Source: Rhodospirillum sp.
Lineage (GTDB): Bacteria; Pseudomonadota; Alphaproteobacteria; Dongiales; Dongiaceae
DNA length: 64,000 bases
Assembly (NCBI GenBank): GCA_013822765.1
Contig: PNKY01000003.1
Location: 310,001 to 374,000, forward strand
Direction of reading: 5' to 3'
This document shows, piece after piece, positions 49,522 to 56,966 of the stretch. The number at the start of each line of letters is the position of its first letter. The first letter of the stretch is position 1. Below the pieces are notes generated by a model, which had not been told where the DNA came from, ran no database searches, and was given only the letters and a program-made list of their open reading frames with translations. A program made the translations under genes and the position numbers.

Positions 49522-50493
49522 ATGTGCCGACCCATCATGTTCTTTGACAAGTTTAAAGCGCTGCCGGGGCAGCAGAACCATGTGCTGATCGCCGCCGGCT
49601 TGACTATTTTCGCCGGCCTGTGCTTCGCCGGGCTCAGCGCCCAGGTCAAATTCCTGACCACCGACCTGCACGGCTTCGTCATCACCTTCTGGCGCAATTT
49701 CTGGGGGCTGTTCTTCATGCTGCCCTGGCTGATCCGCCAGGGCCTGGGCGAGCTCAGCTGGCCGCGCATCCGCATGTTTACCCTGCGCTCTGCCCTCAGC
49801 CTGATTTCCATGCTGTTCGGCTTCACGTCGTTGAGCTACCTGACGCTCGCCAACGCCACCGCCCTCAGCTTCACCGCGCCCTTGTTCGCGACCATCCTCG
49901 CGGCCTTGGTGCTGGGCGAGACGGTGCGACGCCGGCGCTGGTCGGCGACCCTGGTCGGCTTCCTCGGCGTGCTCATCGTGTTGCGCCCGGGCATCAACGG
50001 GATCGGGATCGGCGAGATGCTGGCGCTGGCCGGCGCGTTCCTAACCGCTCTGGTCATCATCGTGGTCAAGCAGATGTCGCGCACCGAGCCCAGCAACGCC
50101 ATCGTCGCCTACATGGTGCTGCTGCTGACGCCGATGTCGCTGGTGGTGGCGTTGCCGTTCTGGAGCTGGCCGGCCGGAGGCGATTGGGTATTCGTGGTCG
50201 GCATGGGCCTCGCGGGGACCATCGGCCACGTGTGCTGGACCCGCGCCATCTCGATGGCCGATGCCTCGGTGGTGGTGCCGTTCGATTATCTGCGGCTGAT
50301 CTTCACCATCATCATTGGAATCCTTGCCTTCGCCGAGCAGCCTGACCGCTACACCCTGATCGGGTCCGCCATCATCGTGATGGCCGGCATCTACATCGCG
50401 CGGCGCGAGGCGATGCTGAACCAGCGCGCGGCGCGCGAAGCGGTCGCAGCCTCCGGCGATCCCTCGCGGACCACGGAGCGGGACGGCGCATGA
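49522..50493 (+). CDS. EamA/DMT-superfamily exporter, first of tandem pair
   Basis: This 323-residue membrane protein has ten hydrophobic helices in two EamA repeats, with [20 protein letters not shown] marking the characteristic third helix of the RhaT/YdcZ-like group. The ATG at 49537 is an alternative start. It overlaps the next EamA gene by four bases. The two proteins are related and may work as a heterodimer, as paired small multidrug and DMT transporters sometimes do. That is inference. Confidence 0.87.
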   Translation: MCRPIMFFDKFKALPGQQNHVLIAAGLTIFAGLCFAGLSAQVKFLTTDLHGFVITFWRNFWGLFFMLPWLIRQGLGELSWPRIRMFTLRSALSLISMLFGFTSLSYLTLANATALSFTAPLFATILAALVLGETVRRRRWSATLVGFLGVLIVLRPGINGIGIGEMLALAGAFLTALVIIVVKQMSRTEPSNAIVAYMVLLLTPMSLVVALPFWSWPAGGDWVFVVGMGLAGTIGHVCWTRAISMADASVVVPFDYLRLIFTIIIGILAFAEQPDRYTLIGSAIIVMAGIYIARREAMLNQRAAREAVAASGDPSRTTERDGA

Positions 50494-51389
50494 CGCTGAC
50501 CCAGTCGCGCGAGCGCTGGTCCAGGCTCAGCCCCAACATCCAGGGCGCGCTGTGGCTGCTGCTCTCCTGCCTTGGCTTTTCCGTGATGGCAACGTTCGTG
50601 AAGTTCGCGGCGCGCGAGGTCAGCCCGTTCGAGATCACCTTTTTCCGCTGCTTCTTCGGCCTGCTGGTGCTGGCGCCGGTCATCGCCTGGTACGGCATCG
50701 GCGCGCTGCGCACCAGGCATCTCGGCATGCATGCATGGCGTGGCATCCTCGGCGCCACTGCCATGGGCTGCGCCTATTTCGGCCTCAGCCGCATGCCGCT
50801 CGCGGCCTACAACGCGCTCAGCTTTTCCAAGCCGCTGTTCGCGATCGTGCTGGCGGTGTTCGTCCTGCACGAGACCGTGCGCTGGCGGCGCTGGGCGGCG
50901 ACCTTTGTCGGCTTCCTCGGCGTCATGGTGATGATGCGGCCGGGCACCGAGGCGTTCGATCCCAACGGCCTGTTCGCGCTGGGCGATGCCCTCTCCATCG
51001 CGATCCTGATCACGGTGCTGAAGAAGCTGCCGGCCTATGAACGACCGCTCGCCATGCTGTTCTATTTCGGGCTGGTGTCCTCGCCGATCGCCTTGATGCT
51101 GGCGATTCCGCACTGGACCTGGCCGAGCCCGCAGACCTGGTTGCTGCTGGCGGCGATCGGGACCACCGGGGCGCTGTCGCAATATTGGTGGATCATGGCG
51201 TTTCGCGCCGGCGAAGCCTCGGCGGTCGCGCCGTTCGACTATTCCCGGCTGCTGTTCTCGGCCCTGTTCGGCCTCGCCTTCTTCGCGGAAGTGCCGGATG
51301 TCTGGACCATGGCGGGCGCTGCCCTCATCGTCGCCAGCACGATCTACATCGCGCAGCGCGAGGCCAAGGTGGCGGCTAGTCCGCGCTAG
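50490..51389 (+). CDS. EamA/DMT-superfamily exporter, second of tandem pair
   Basis: This 299-residue protein has the same ten-helix EamA layout, with MPLAAYNALSFSKPLFAIVL in the third helix and FDYSRLLFSALFG in the second half, closely echoing its upstream neighbour. Both contain the same motif form, VVPFDYLRL in one and VAPFDYSRL in the other, so they probably arose by tandem duplication. The start overlaps the upstream stop (ATGA), showing translational coupling. Confidence 0.87.
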   Translation: MTLTQSRERWSRLSPNIQGALWLLLSCLGFSVMATFVKFAAREVSPFEITFFRCFFGLLVLAPVIAWYGIGALRTRHLGMHAWRGILGATAMGCAYFGLSRMPLAAYNALSFSKPLFAIVLAVFVLHETVRWRRWAATFVGFLGVMVMMRPGTEAFDPNGLFALGDALSIAILITVLKKLPAYERPLAMLFYFGLVSSPIALMLAIPHWTWPSPQTWLLLAAIGTTGALSQYWWIMAFRAGEASAVAPFDYSRLLFSALFGLAFFAEVPDVWTMAGAALIVASTIYIAQREAKVAASPR

Positions 51390-51470
51390 CACCTCACCGT
51401 CTTGTGATCTGAAGGTGCCGTCTGGGCGGGCCTATGATCCATCCCTCCAAAATACGGATGGGAGGATTTC

Positions 51471-52124
51471 ATGAAGATGCTATTCGGCAGTCTTGCCGGC
51501 CTCGCTTTGATCTTCCTTGCCGGCCTCGCTTTGATCTTCGGCGCCGGCGCCGCCCAGGCGCAGGACACCAGCATGAGCTTCTTTGTCACCAGCGCGAGTC
51601 CGGGTGACGGCGCCAATCTCGGCGGGCTCGATGGCGCCGATGCGCATTGCCAGACGTTGGCGAGCGCGGCGGGAGCCGACGGCAAGACCTGGCACGCCTA
51701 TCTCAGCACCAGCGCCGTCAACGCCCGCGACCGGATCGGCGACGGCCCATGGCACAACGCCAAGGGCGAACTGATCGCCAGCACCGTCGACGAACTGCAC
51801 AGCGACGCCAACAAGCTCACCAAGCAGACCGCCCTCACCGAAAAGGGCACGGTGATCAACGGACGCGGCGATACCCCGAACCAGCACGACATCCTGACCG
51901 GCTCGAACGCCGACGGCACGGTCGCGGCCGGCATGACCTGCGAGGATTGGAGCAGCAACGCCAGCACCAGCAAGGCGTTCGTCGGCCATCACGACCGGAT
52001 CGGCCTGAAGGACGATGCGCCGTCGAAGTCGTGGAACGCCTCGCACCCCTCGCGCGGCTGCAGCCAGGAGGATCTGCCGAAATCCGGCGGCGCCGGCCTG
52101 TTCTATTGCTTCGCGGCGGATTGA
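51471..52124 (+). CDS. Secreted lectin-like protein (alphaproteobacterial endostatin-like fold)
   Basis: This 217-residue exported protein has a long signal peptide whose hydrophobic core contains a duplicated LAGLALIF, with a cut after AQA at about residue 31. The mature part resembles the endostatin/C-type-lectin-like proteins common in Bradyrhizobium and Rhizobium (LGGLDGADAHCQTLA, GKTWHAYLST, NARDRIGDGPW, SHPSRGCSQEDL and the C-terminal GLFYCFAAD). Four cysteines could form two disulfides. GGAGG before the ATG is a strong ribosome site. The ligand is unknown; a periplasmic or cell-surface role is likely. Confidence 0.8.
   Translation: MKMLFGSLAGLALIFLAGLALIFGAGAAQAQDTSMSFFVTSASPGDGANLGGLDGADAHCQTLASAAGADGKTWHAYLSTSAVNARDRIGDGPWHNAKGELIASTVDELHSDANKLTKQTALTEKGTVINGRGDTPNQHDILTGSNADGTVAAGMTCEDWSSNASTSKAFVGHHDRIGLKDDAPSKSWNASHPSRGCSQEDLPKSGGAGLFYCFAAD
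51492..51539 (+). repeat. 24-base tandem duplication inside signal peptide
   Basis: Two identical 24-base units lie end to end (51492-51515 and 51516-51539), each coding LAGLALIF. They lengthen the hydrophobic core of the signal peptide by eight residues. Perfect identity suggests a recent slippage event. Confidence 0.9.
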
Positions 52125-52125
52125 G

Positions 52126-52497
52126 CTAGCCGGCCGAGCTCTGCAGCACCCGGTCCAGCGCTTCCTTGGCGTGGACCCGGTGCTCCGGCTTGATGTGCGG
52201 CGCGACGGCGCGAATCGCGGCATAGAGCACGGCCGCGTCGTCGGCAAAGCCGAGCAGCGGCATGAAATCCGCGAACACGTCGAACGGCATGATGAAGTAG
52301 GCCAGCGCCCCGAGCAGGACCGCCTTGCTCTGCAGCGGCGTCCTCGGGTCGAGCGCGCAGTAATAGACCGAGACCAGGTCGTCGATGAACGGGATCTTGC
52401 GGGCGGTCGCCTTCAGCTTCTGCCAGAAGTCCCGTTCTACCGTGGTCCGGTCCCGGTTCATCTTGTCCGCCTCGGCGGGGGTCAAGTCCTGGGCCAT
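52126..52497 (-). CDS. YkvA-family (DUF1232) protein
   Basis: This protein of about 123 residues has the DUF1232 core: IDDLVSVYYCALDPRTPLQSK, then AYFIMPFDVFADFMPLLGFADD, where the I/L-M-P-x-D-x-x-x-D-x-x-P-x-x-G-x-x-D pattern is diagnostic. The function of this family is unknown; it includes small membrane-associated proteins. I prefer the ATG at 52497 to 52572, which would begin within Gly-rich unrelated sequence. It is convergent with the lectin-like gene. Confidence 0.82.
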   Translation of the reverse strand: MAQDLTPAEADKMNRDRTTVERDFWQKLKATARKIPFIDDLVSVYYCALDPRTPLQSKAVLLGALAYFIMPFDVFADFMPLLGFADDAAVLYAAIRAVAPHIKPEHRVHAKEALDRVLQSSAG

Positions 52498-52592
52498 GGG
52501 GTTTCCATATGGCCCGCCTTGGCCGCGATGCAAGACCCCGCCGCCAGCAGGGGTGAAGGTTTCATTAACCAAGTTCTCCTAGCCTCTGCCCC

Positions 52593-53264
52593 ATGTTGCG
52601 CCCGCTCCTGATCGCTGCTTTCTGCTGTGCCATCGCCCTGCCTGTCGCGGGTGAGGAGACCGCTTCGACCGAGGAGCAGCCAAGCTCGAACAAGACCTTC
52701 GAGATCCCCAATCCCGCCATGGCCGACGAGGCGCCGCAGCCGCTGCAGTCCCTGGTCGTGATCGTGGATGGCGAGGCGCGCTCCTGGGCGCCGCTCGAAA
52801 AGGGCACCGACGTCGCGTGGGTGGCCTATCGCGACGGCAATTTCCCGCAGGCCGTGCCGGTGTTCGCGCGTCTGGCGGAACTCGGCCATCCGGTCGCGGA
52901 GTGGCTGATGGGCAACATCTATTTCTTCGGCCAGGGCATCCCCAAGGACTACGCCAAAGCCCACGCCATGTTCGAGGCATCGGCCCAGCAGGGCTATTTC
53001 GCCGCTTTCGCACCGACCGCCCAGATGTACGTGCAGGGCCTCGGCGTTCCCGCCGATCCCAGCAAGGCCTACTACTGGTACAACATCGCCGCCGCCCAGT
53101 TGCCCGACAGTTCGGAGCGCACCGAGATGATGGACCGGCGCGAGGGCGTCGCCGCCTCCCTCACCCCGGCGCAGATCGAAGCCGCGCAGAAGCGCGCCAA
53201 CAAGTTCGAGCCCAAGCCCGTCGTCCCGCCCGATCCCGAAGACGTGGATTGGATGCAGGAGTAG
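52593..53264 (+). CDS. Exported Sel1-repeat protein
   Basis: This 223-residue protein starts with a signal peptide (hydrophobic residues 4-20, cut near VAG-EE). An unstructured Glu/Pro/Ser stretch and two Sel1-like helical repeats follow (AEWLMGNIYFFGQGIPKDYAKA and a second with QMYVQGLGVPADPSKAYYWY; landmarks MGNIYFFGQG and MYVQGLGVPADP). Sel1 repeats mediate protein-protein contacts in secreted or periplasmic adaptor proteins. The C-terminus is Pro/Asp-rich. No partner is obvious; the gene is divergent from ykvA-like across about 100 bases. Confidence 0.85.
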   Translation: MLRPLLIAAFCCAIALPVAGEETASTEEQPSSNKTFEIPNPAMADEAPQPLQSLVVIVDGEARSWAPLEKGTDVAWVAYRDGNFPQAVPVFARLAELGHPVAEWLMGNIYFFGQGIPKDYAKAHAMFEASAQQGYFAAFAPTAQMYVQGLGVPADPSKAYYWYNIAAAQLPDSSERTEMMDRREGVAASLTPAQIEAAQKRANKFEPKPVVPPDPEDVDWMQE

Positions 53265-53294
53265 GCACGCTCCACCGCCGACATCCCATCACTT

Positions 53295-53412
53295 CGTCAC
53301 CCCGGCCTTGAGCCGGGGTCCATCGCGCAGTCGCAAGGACCATCGGTCGTGCGCACGACTCAACCGTTCGTGCGGCGGACAAATGGATCCCGGCTCAAGG
53401 CCGGGATGACGG
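53295..53412. repeat. Dispersed double-palindrome element, copy 4
   Basis: CGTCA at 53295 and TGACGG ending at 53412 enclose ACCCCGGC-CTTGA-GCCGGGGT and ATCCCGGC-TCAAG-GCCGGGAT, with about 65 bases between the arms. It lies between the Sel1 and OsmC genes. It closely matches the copy at 47357. Confidence 0.8.
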
Positions 53413-53437
53413 TTGTGGGAGGGTGCCGCCGGGGCCT

Positions 53438-53857
53438 CTACTCCGCGTCCTTGATCTCGAAATCGTGGGTGATCTTCGCCGTTTTCGCCAGCATGATCGA
53501 GGCGGAGCAATACTTCTCCGCCGACAGCTCGATCGCGCGCCCGACCGCCTCGGGTTTCAGGCCCTTGCCGGTCACGATGAAATGCATGTGGATGCGGGTG
53601 AAAACCTTCGGCTCCTCGACGGCGCGGTCGGCGTCCAGTTCGACCACGCAGTCGCGCACGTCGGCGCGGCCCTTTTTCAGGATGTGCACCACGTCGACGC
53701 AGCTGCAGCCGCCGGTGCCGAGCAGCACGAACTCCATCGGCGAGGGCGCCGTCGTCACCTCGTCGCCGAGGATCTTGGCGTGCATCGGCGAGGCATGGCC
53801 GCTGCCGCTTTCCGCCAGGAACCGCCCGCCGTCGACCCAGCCCACTTTGCCCTTCAT
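53438..53857 (-). CDS. OsmC/YhfA-family protein
   Basis: This 139-residue protein has the OsmC fold: the PSPMEFVLLGTGGCSCVDV helix with its first redox-type Cys, and SAEKYCSASIML with the second. The two cysteines are the positions used for peroxide reduction in Ohr/OsmC enzymes. The YhfA-like branch to which this belongs has no settled function. It overlaps the racemase-like gene by four bases and ends a three-gene unit headed by the TPR-methyltransferase gene. Confidence 0.88.
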   Translation of the reverse strand: MKGKVGWVDGGRFLAESGSGHASPMHAKILGDEVTTAPSPMEFVLLGTGGCSCVDVVHILKKGRADVRDCVVELDADRAVEEPKVFTRIHMHFIVTGKGLKPEAVGRAIELSAEKYCSASIMLAKTAKITHDFEIKDAE

Positions 53858-54579
53858 GCCATCCGCCCCTGCTCGATCCGTCCCTGGTTCGTCCCGGGCG
53901 CCATGTCGGCGCGGCCCGCGGTCGCGGTCAACCGGCCGAGCGACGATGCGACGCCAAGCCGCGGCGAGGCAAGGACCGGCACCGGCGACTGCTTGAGCAG
54001 GTCGGCGGCGCCCGCCATCGAGGCCTGCGCCAGCACGATCGCATCCGGGCGCGGCCTCGTATGCAGGATGATGTCGGCGATGTGGCGCGCGAAGCCGGCT
54101 TCGTCACCCGCCTGGAACAACGGCCAGGCATTCTCCATCAGCAGGGTCTCGATCTCGACCCGCCGGTTCTGCGCATAGGCCACCTCGTTCAGCAGCTGGG
54201 TGGTCGGGCCGAGGGTCGAAGGCAGGCACGCCGCCACCAGCAGGTGCCGTCCGGCGGCTACCGCCGCTTCCGCCATCGGCCGGTCGACGCGCAGGGTCGG
54301 CAGGCCCATCTGGCGGCCAACCTGCTCCGCCATGCCGCCGACGCTGGAGCAGGTGCACAGCGCCTGGGTCGCGCCCTGGCTCTGCAGGGTGGCGAGCGCC
54401 GCTTCGATGCCGGCGGCGATGGTGTTGACCGGGAAGGTGTCGAGCGCCTGGCGCAGCAGCACCTCGCGCACGCAATGCACCCAGCCGACATTTTGCGGCG
54501 CCAGCTCCGTCAGCAGCCGGTCGAACCGCGCGCGGTGCGATTCGGCGGTGTGCAGCAGGCCCAGCACGCGCCTGGTCAC
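53854..54579 (-). CDS. Asp/Glu/hydantoin racemase-superfamily protein
   Basis: This 241-residue protein has the two-domain aspartate/glutamate racemase layout. The two catalytic Cys positions appear as TCSSVGG (about 74-80) in the first half and AACLPST in the middle; the second-half active-site region reads VLAQASMA, with a Gln-Ala rather than a Cys. That raises doubt about true two-base racemization. It may act on hydantoins or arylmalonates, or as a decarboxylase. It is coupled by four-base overlaps to both neighbours. Confidence 0.8.
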   Translation of the reverse strand: MTRRVLGLLHTAESHRARFDRLLTELAPQNVGWVHCVREVLLRQALDTFPVNTIAAGIEAALATLQSQGATQALCTCSSVGGMAEQVGRQMGLPTLRVDRPMAEAAVAAGRHLLVAACLPSTLGPTTQLLNEVAYAQNRRVEIETLLMENAWPLFQAGDEAGFARHIADIILHTRPRPDAIVLAQASMAGAADLLKQSPVPVLASPRLGVASSLGRLTATAGRADMAPGTNQGRIEQGRMA

Positions 54580-56207
54580 AGCGCCGCGCTCCTGAAGAAG
54601 ATGCGGGTGTTGTCGTAGCCCGTGATCACCATGAAGCGATCGCCGGGCTGCACCGCCATCGGCTGCGGGAAGAATTCCGCCGCCTGCTTCCAGTGATTGG
54701 TGCGGGTGGTGCTGGCCGAGGAATAGACGATCTCCTCATCCATCACGAGGTCGAACCAGAAGGCGATGCCGTGGGCGATGCCGGCGCTGGTCGCCGTCAC
54801 CTGCAGGATGCGGGCGTCACGCTCCGGCATGTCGCGGCGGAAGTCGAACTCCATCGCCTTGAAGGGCTGCGAGACCTGGCGCACCAGGTCGGCGGCGAGG
54901 TCGATCTGCGCATAGCCGGGGGAGCGCAGCTTGTCGAGCGGGCTCAAGTCGAAGCCGGAAACCTGGCGCACCGGATTGATGCGCGCCAGCTGCGGCGCTT
55001 CGATCAGCGCGCCATAGACCACCGCCGCCGCCGGAATGATCTTGGCATCCGGTTTCAGCAGCGCCTCGCGCGCATGCTGCAGCACCGGGATCATGTTGGG
55101 CGACAGCATGCCGATGTTGATCAGCTCCGACACGAACACGTCAGCGCGCTCCGGCAGGTCGGTCCCGACCTGCAGCTGGGTCGATTTCTTGGTGAGCACG
55201 GTGATGCGTTCGGAGAGACCGTTCTTCGCCACCACCTCGCGCGCGATGTCCGCCATCAGCGGCAGCACCTCGCAGGTGACGACCTTGCCGGCGCCGGCGC
55301 GCGCCGCCATCATCGCGACCAGGCCGGAGCCGGTGCCGATCTCCAGCACCGTGTCGCCCGGCTTGACCGCGCGGCGCAGCGCCAGGTCGTAGGCCTGGTT
55401 GCGCTCCTCGTCGTTGACCATCGGGATGTGCCAGGCCGGCGCGACCGAGGAGAATTGCAGGCGCAGCATGAAGTCGACGTCTTCATCGTCGGGGAACTTT
55501 GCCTGTGCATCACGCAACAGCTCCATCGCTTCGTCGCGCTTGCCCTGATCGTGCAGGGATTGCGCCAGCGAGGCGTACGCCTGGCGGAAATCGGGATTGA
55601 GCTCGATGCAGCGGCGGAACTCCGCCTCCGCTTCCGGGATCATGTCGAGATGGTAGTAGAGCTCGCCCAGATTGAAATGCGCGTCCTGGAAGTCCGGCAT
55701 GTGCAGGATGGCTTCGCGGAAGCAGATCAGCGCCTTGTCCAGCCGGCCGCGCCGCTTCAGCGCGACGCCGAGATTGTTGATGGCGCTGATGAGGCCGGGC
55801 GCCACCGCCAGCGCCTGGCGATAGCAGTTCTCCGCCTCCTCGACCCGGTTGAGCCGCAGCAGCGCGTTGCCGAGGTTGTTCCACACCGGCCCGTCCTGGT
55901 CGTTGATCTGGACCGCGCGGTGGAAGCTTTCCGCCGCCTCGAGGTCGCGGCCCAGGGCGTAGAGCAGGGCGCCGCGGGAGTTGTGGAACAGCGCCTGGTC
56001 GCCATCGAGCGCGATGGCGCGGTCGATCTGGCCGAGGATGGCGTCCGGCGCCGCCCCCTGCTGGTAAGCGATGACCGCCACCCAATGCAGCGCCGTGGGA
56101 TGCTCCGGCTCGGCGGCCAGCACGCGCTCGAAGCCCTGGCGCGCCTCGTCGAGGCGTCCTTCGGAGAGGGCGGTCAAAGCCGCCTGCAGGATGTCCGGTG
56201 CCGCCAC
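54576..56207 (-). CDS. TPR protein with PRMT-like SAM methyltransferase domain
   Basis: This 543-residue protein has about seven TPR repeats at residues 1-240, then a methyltransferase domain of the protein-arginine-methyltransferase type. Motif I is VLEIGTGSG at 287-295, followed by TCE (ribose-binding acid, 311-313). The double-E-loop region is SELINIGMLSPN at 360-371. A THW-loop form NHWKQA at 504-509 closes the beta barrel. TPR plus PRMT recalls animal PRMT9. The first loop glutamate is present, but the second aligns with Pro370 (SPN instead of GEG). The start is a GTG after GGGGG at four bases. It heads a coupled unit with the racemase-like and OsmC genes. Confidence 0.85.
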   Translation of the reverse strand: MAAPDILQAALTALSEGRLDEARQGFERVLAAEPEHPTALHWVAVIAYQQGAAPDAILGQIDRAIALDGDQALFHNSRGALLYALGRDLEAAESFHRAVQINDQDGPVWNNLGNALLRLNRVEEAENCYRQALAVAPGLISAINNLGVALKRRGRLDKALICFREAILHMPDFQDAHFNLGELYYHLDMIPEAEAEFRRCIELNPDFRQAYASLAQSLHDQGKRDEAMELLRDAQAKFPDDEDVDFMLRLQFSSVAPAWHIPMVNDEERNQAYDLALRRAVKPGDTVLEIGTGSGLVAMMAARAGAGKVVTCEVLPLMADIAREVVAKNGLSERITVLTKKSTQLQVGTDLPERADVFVSELINIGMLSPNMIPVLQHAREALLKPDAKIIPAAAVVYGALIEAPQLARINPVRQVSGFDLSPLDKLRSPGYAQIDLAADLVRQVSQPFKAMEFDFRRDMPERDARILQVTATSAGIAHGIAFWFDLVMDEEIVYSSASTTRTNHWKQAAEFFPQPMAVQPGDRFMVITGYDNTRIFFRSAAL

Positions 56208-56328
56208 GAATCCCCCAGATCCGCCAATTCCACAACAGCGTCCGGGGCGATCCTAGTGGAGGGATCGCATCGATGGCACTGGAAAACGAGTTTGGAGCCG
56301 GCCTAGGCCAGATTCCGGGGCCGGAATC

Positions 56329-56574
56329 CTAGGCCAGAATATTGACGATCGAGCCGCGCGGCAGGCGCTTGTCGGCGCTGGCGCCATCGGCGGTGCCGCC
56401 CGAACCGTTGACCGGCTGCGCGGCGACCTGGGTCTGCGCGGTCGGCTGGGTCAGCATGGAGATCAGTGACTGGGCCTGCACCTGCGCCGACTTGATGCCG
56501 GAGAGCGCGGCCTGCTGGTGGCGTTGAGCGCCGGAAACCTGAGAAGCGGCAGCACCGAGAGCGGCGATGTCCAT
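56329..56574 (-). CDS. YjfB-like putative motility protein
   Basis: This 81-residue protein begins MDIAALGAAASQVSGAQRHQ, then a Gln/Ala-rich helix (SAQVQAQSLISML) and a Gly/Ser tail. The start and composition fit the YjfB-type putative motility family of tiny, helix-forming proteins. No catalytic residues are visible. It lies 18 bases after a second tiny protein with a related start. Function unknown. Confidence 0.7.
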   Translation of the reverse strand: MDIAALGAAASQVSGAQRHQQAALSGIKSAQVQAQSLISMLTQPTAQTQVAAQPVNGSGGTADGASADKRLPRGSIVNILA

Positions 56575-56592
56575 GTGCGGGTGATCCGTTCG

Positions 56593-56814
56593 CTAGGCCA
56601 TGATGTCGAGCAGCGACTTGGTCTGCTCGTCGGTGCTCTTGAGGACCGCGACGTTGGCCTTGAAATCCAGGGCCGCCAGCGAAAGCGAGACGACGTCCTC
56701 GGGATTGAGCGAGCCCGACGCGATGTTCTGCGCGGCTTCGAGCGTTTTTGCCTCGGCCCTTTTCAGGCCCTCGATCGCCGATTGCGCGGCGCTACCGAGC
56801 GAGGAAACGTCCAT
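56593..56814 (-). CDS. Small protein resembling a flagellar rod/hook C-terminal segment
   Basis: This 73-residue protein starts MDVSSLGSAAQSAIEGLKR and ends with FKANVAVLKSTDEQTKSLLDI. The end resembles the C-terminal helix of flagellar rod/hook proteins (xxxANxxVIKTxDEMxxTLLxI pattern). The first residues echo those of the YjfB-like neighbour. No other flagellar genes are in the window. A helical assembly or secretion-signal-like role is a guess. It may share a promoter with the YjfB-like gene from the AT-rich 150 bases upstream. Confidence 0.7.
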   Translation of the reverse strand: MDVSSLGSAAQSAIEGLKRAEAKTLEAAQNIASGSLNPEDVVSLSLAALDFKANVAVLKSTDEQTKSLLDIMA

Positions 56815-56930
56815 ATGCCTGATCCCTGATCAATTTGAACGGCACTCTAGCCCACAAATCTTAAGGAATCATTGGGAGATGGAGCACCCGACCACCTGGA
56901 TCAATCCATTGTAATTGCTTGATAATATAC

Positions 56931-56945
56931 CGAACATCGTGTTCG
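56931..56945 (-). terminator. Possible weak terminator after first RTX gene
   Basis: CGAACA-TCG-TGTTCG forms a 6-bp hairpin about 22 bases past the RTX stop. On the minus strand it is followed by an AT-rich but not T-rich stretch. It could end RTX transcription only weakly. Confidence 0.35.
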
Positions 56946-56966
56946 CGGATCGCCAATCCGGTAAAT

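Noticed and set aside
54693..56306. Plus-strand frame of 537 codons over the TPR-methyltransferase
   Set aside because: Antisense shadow with Arg/His/Asp-rich composition.
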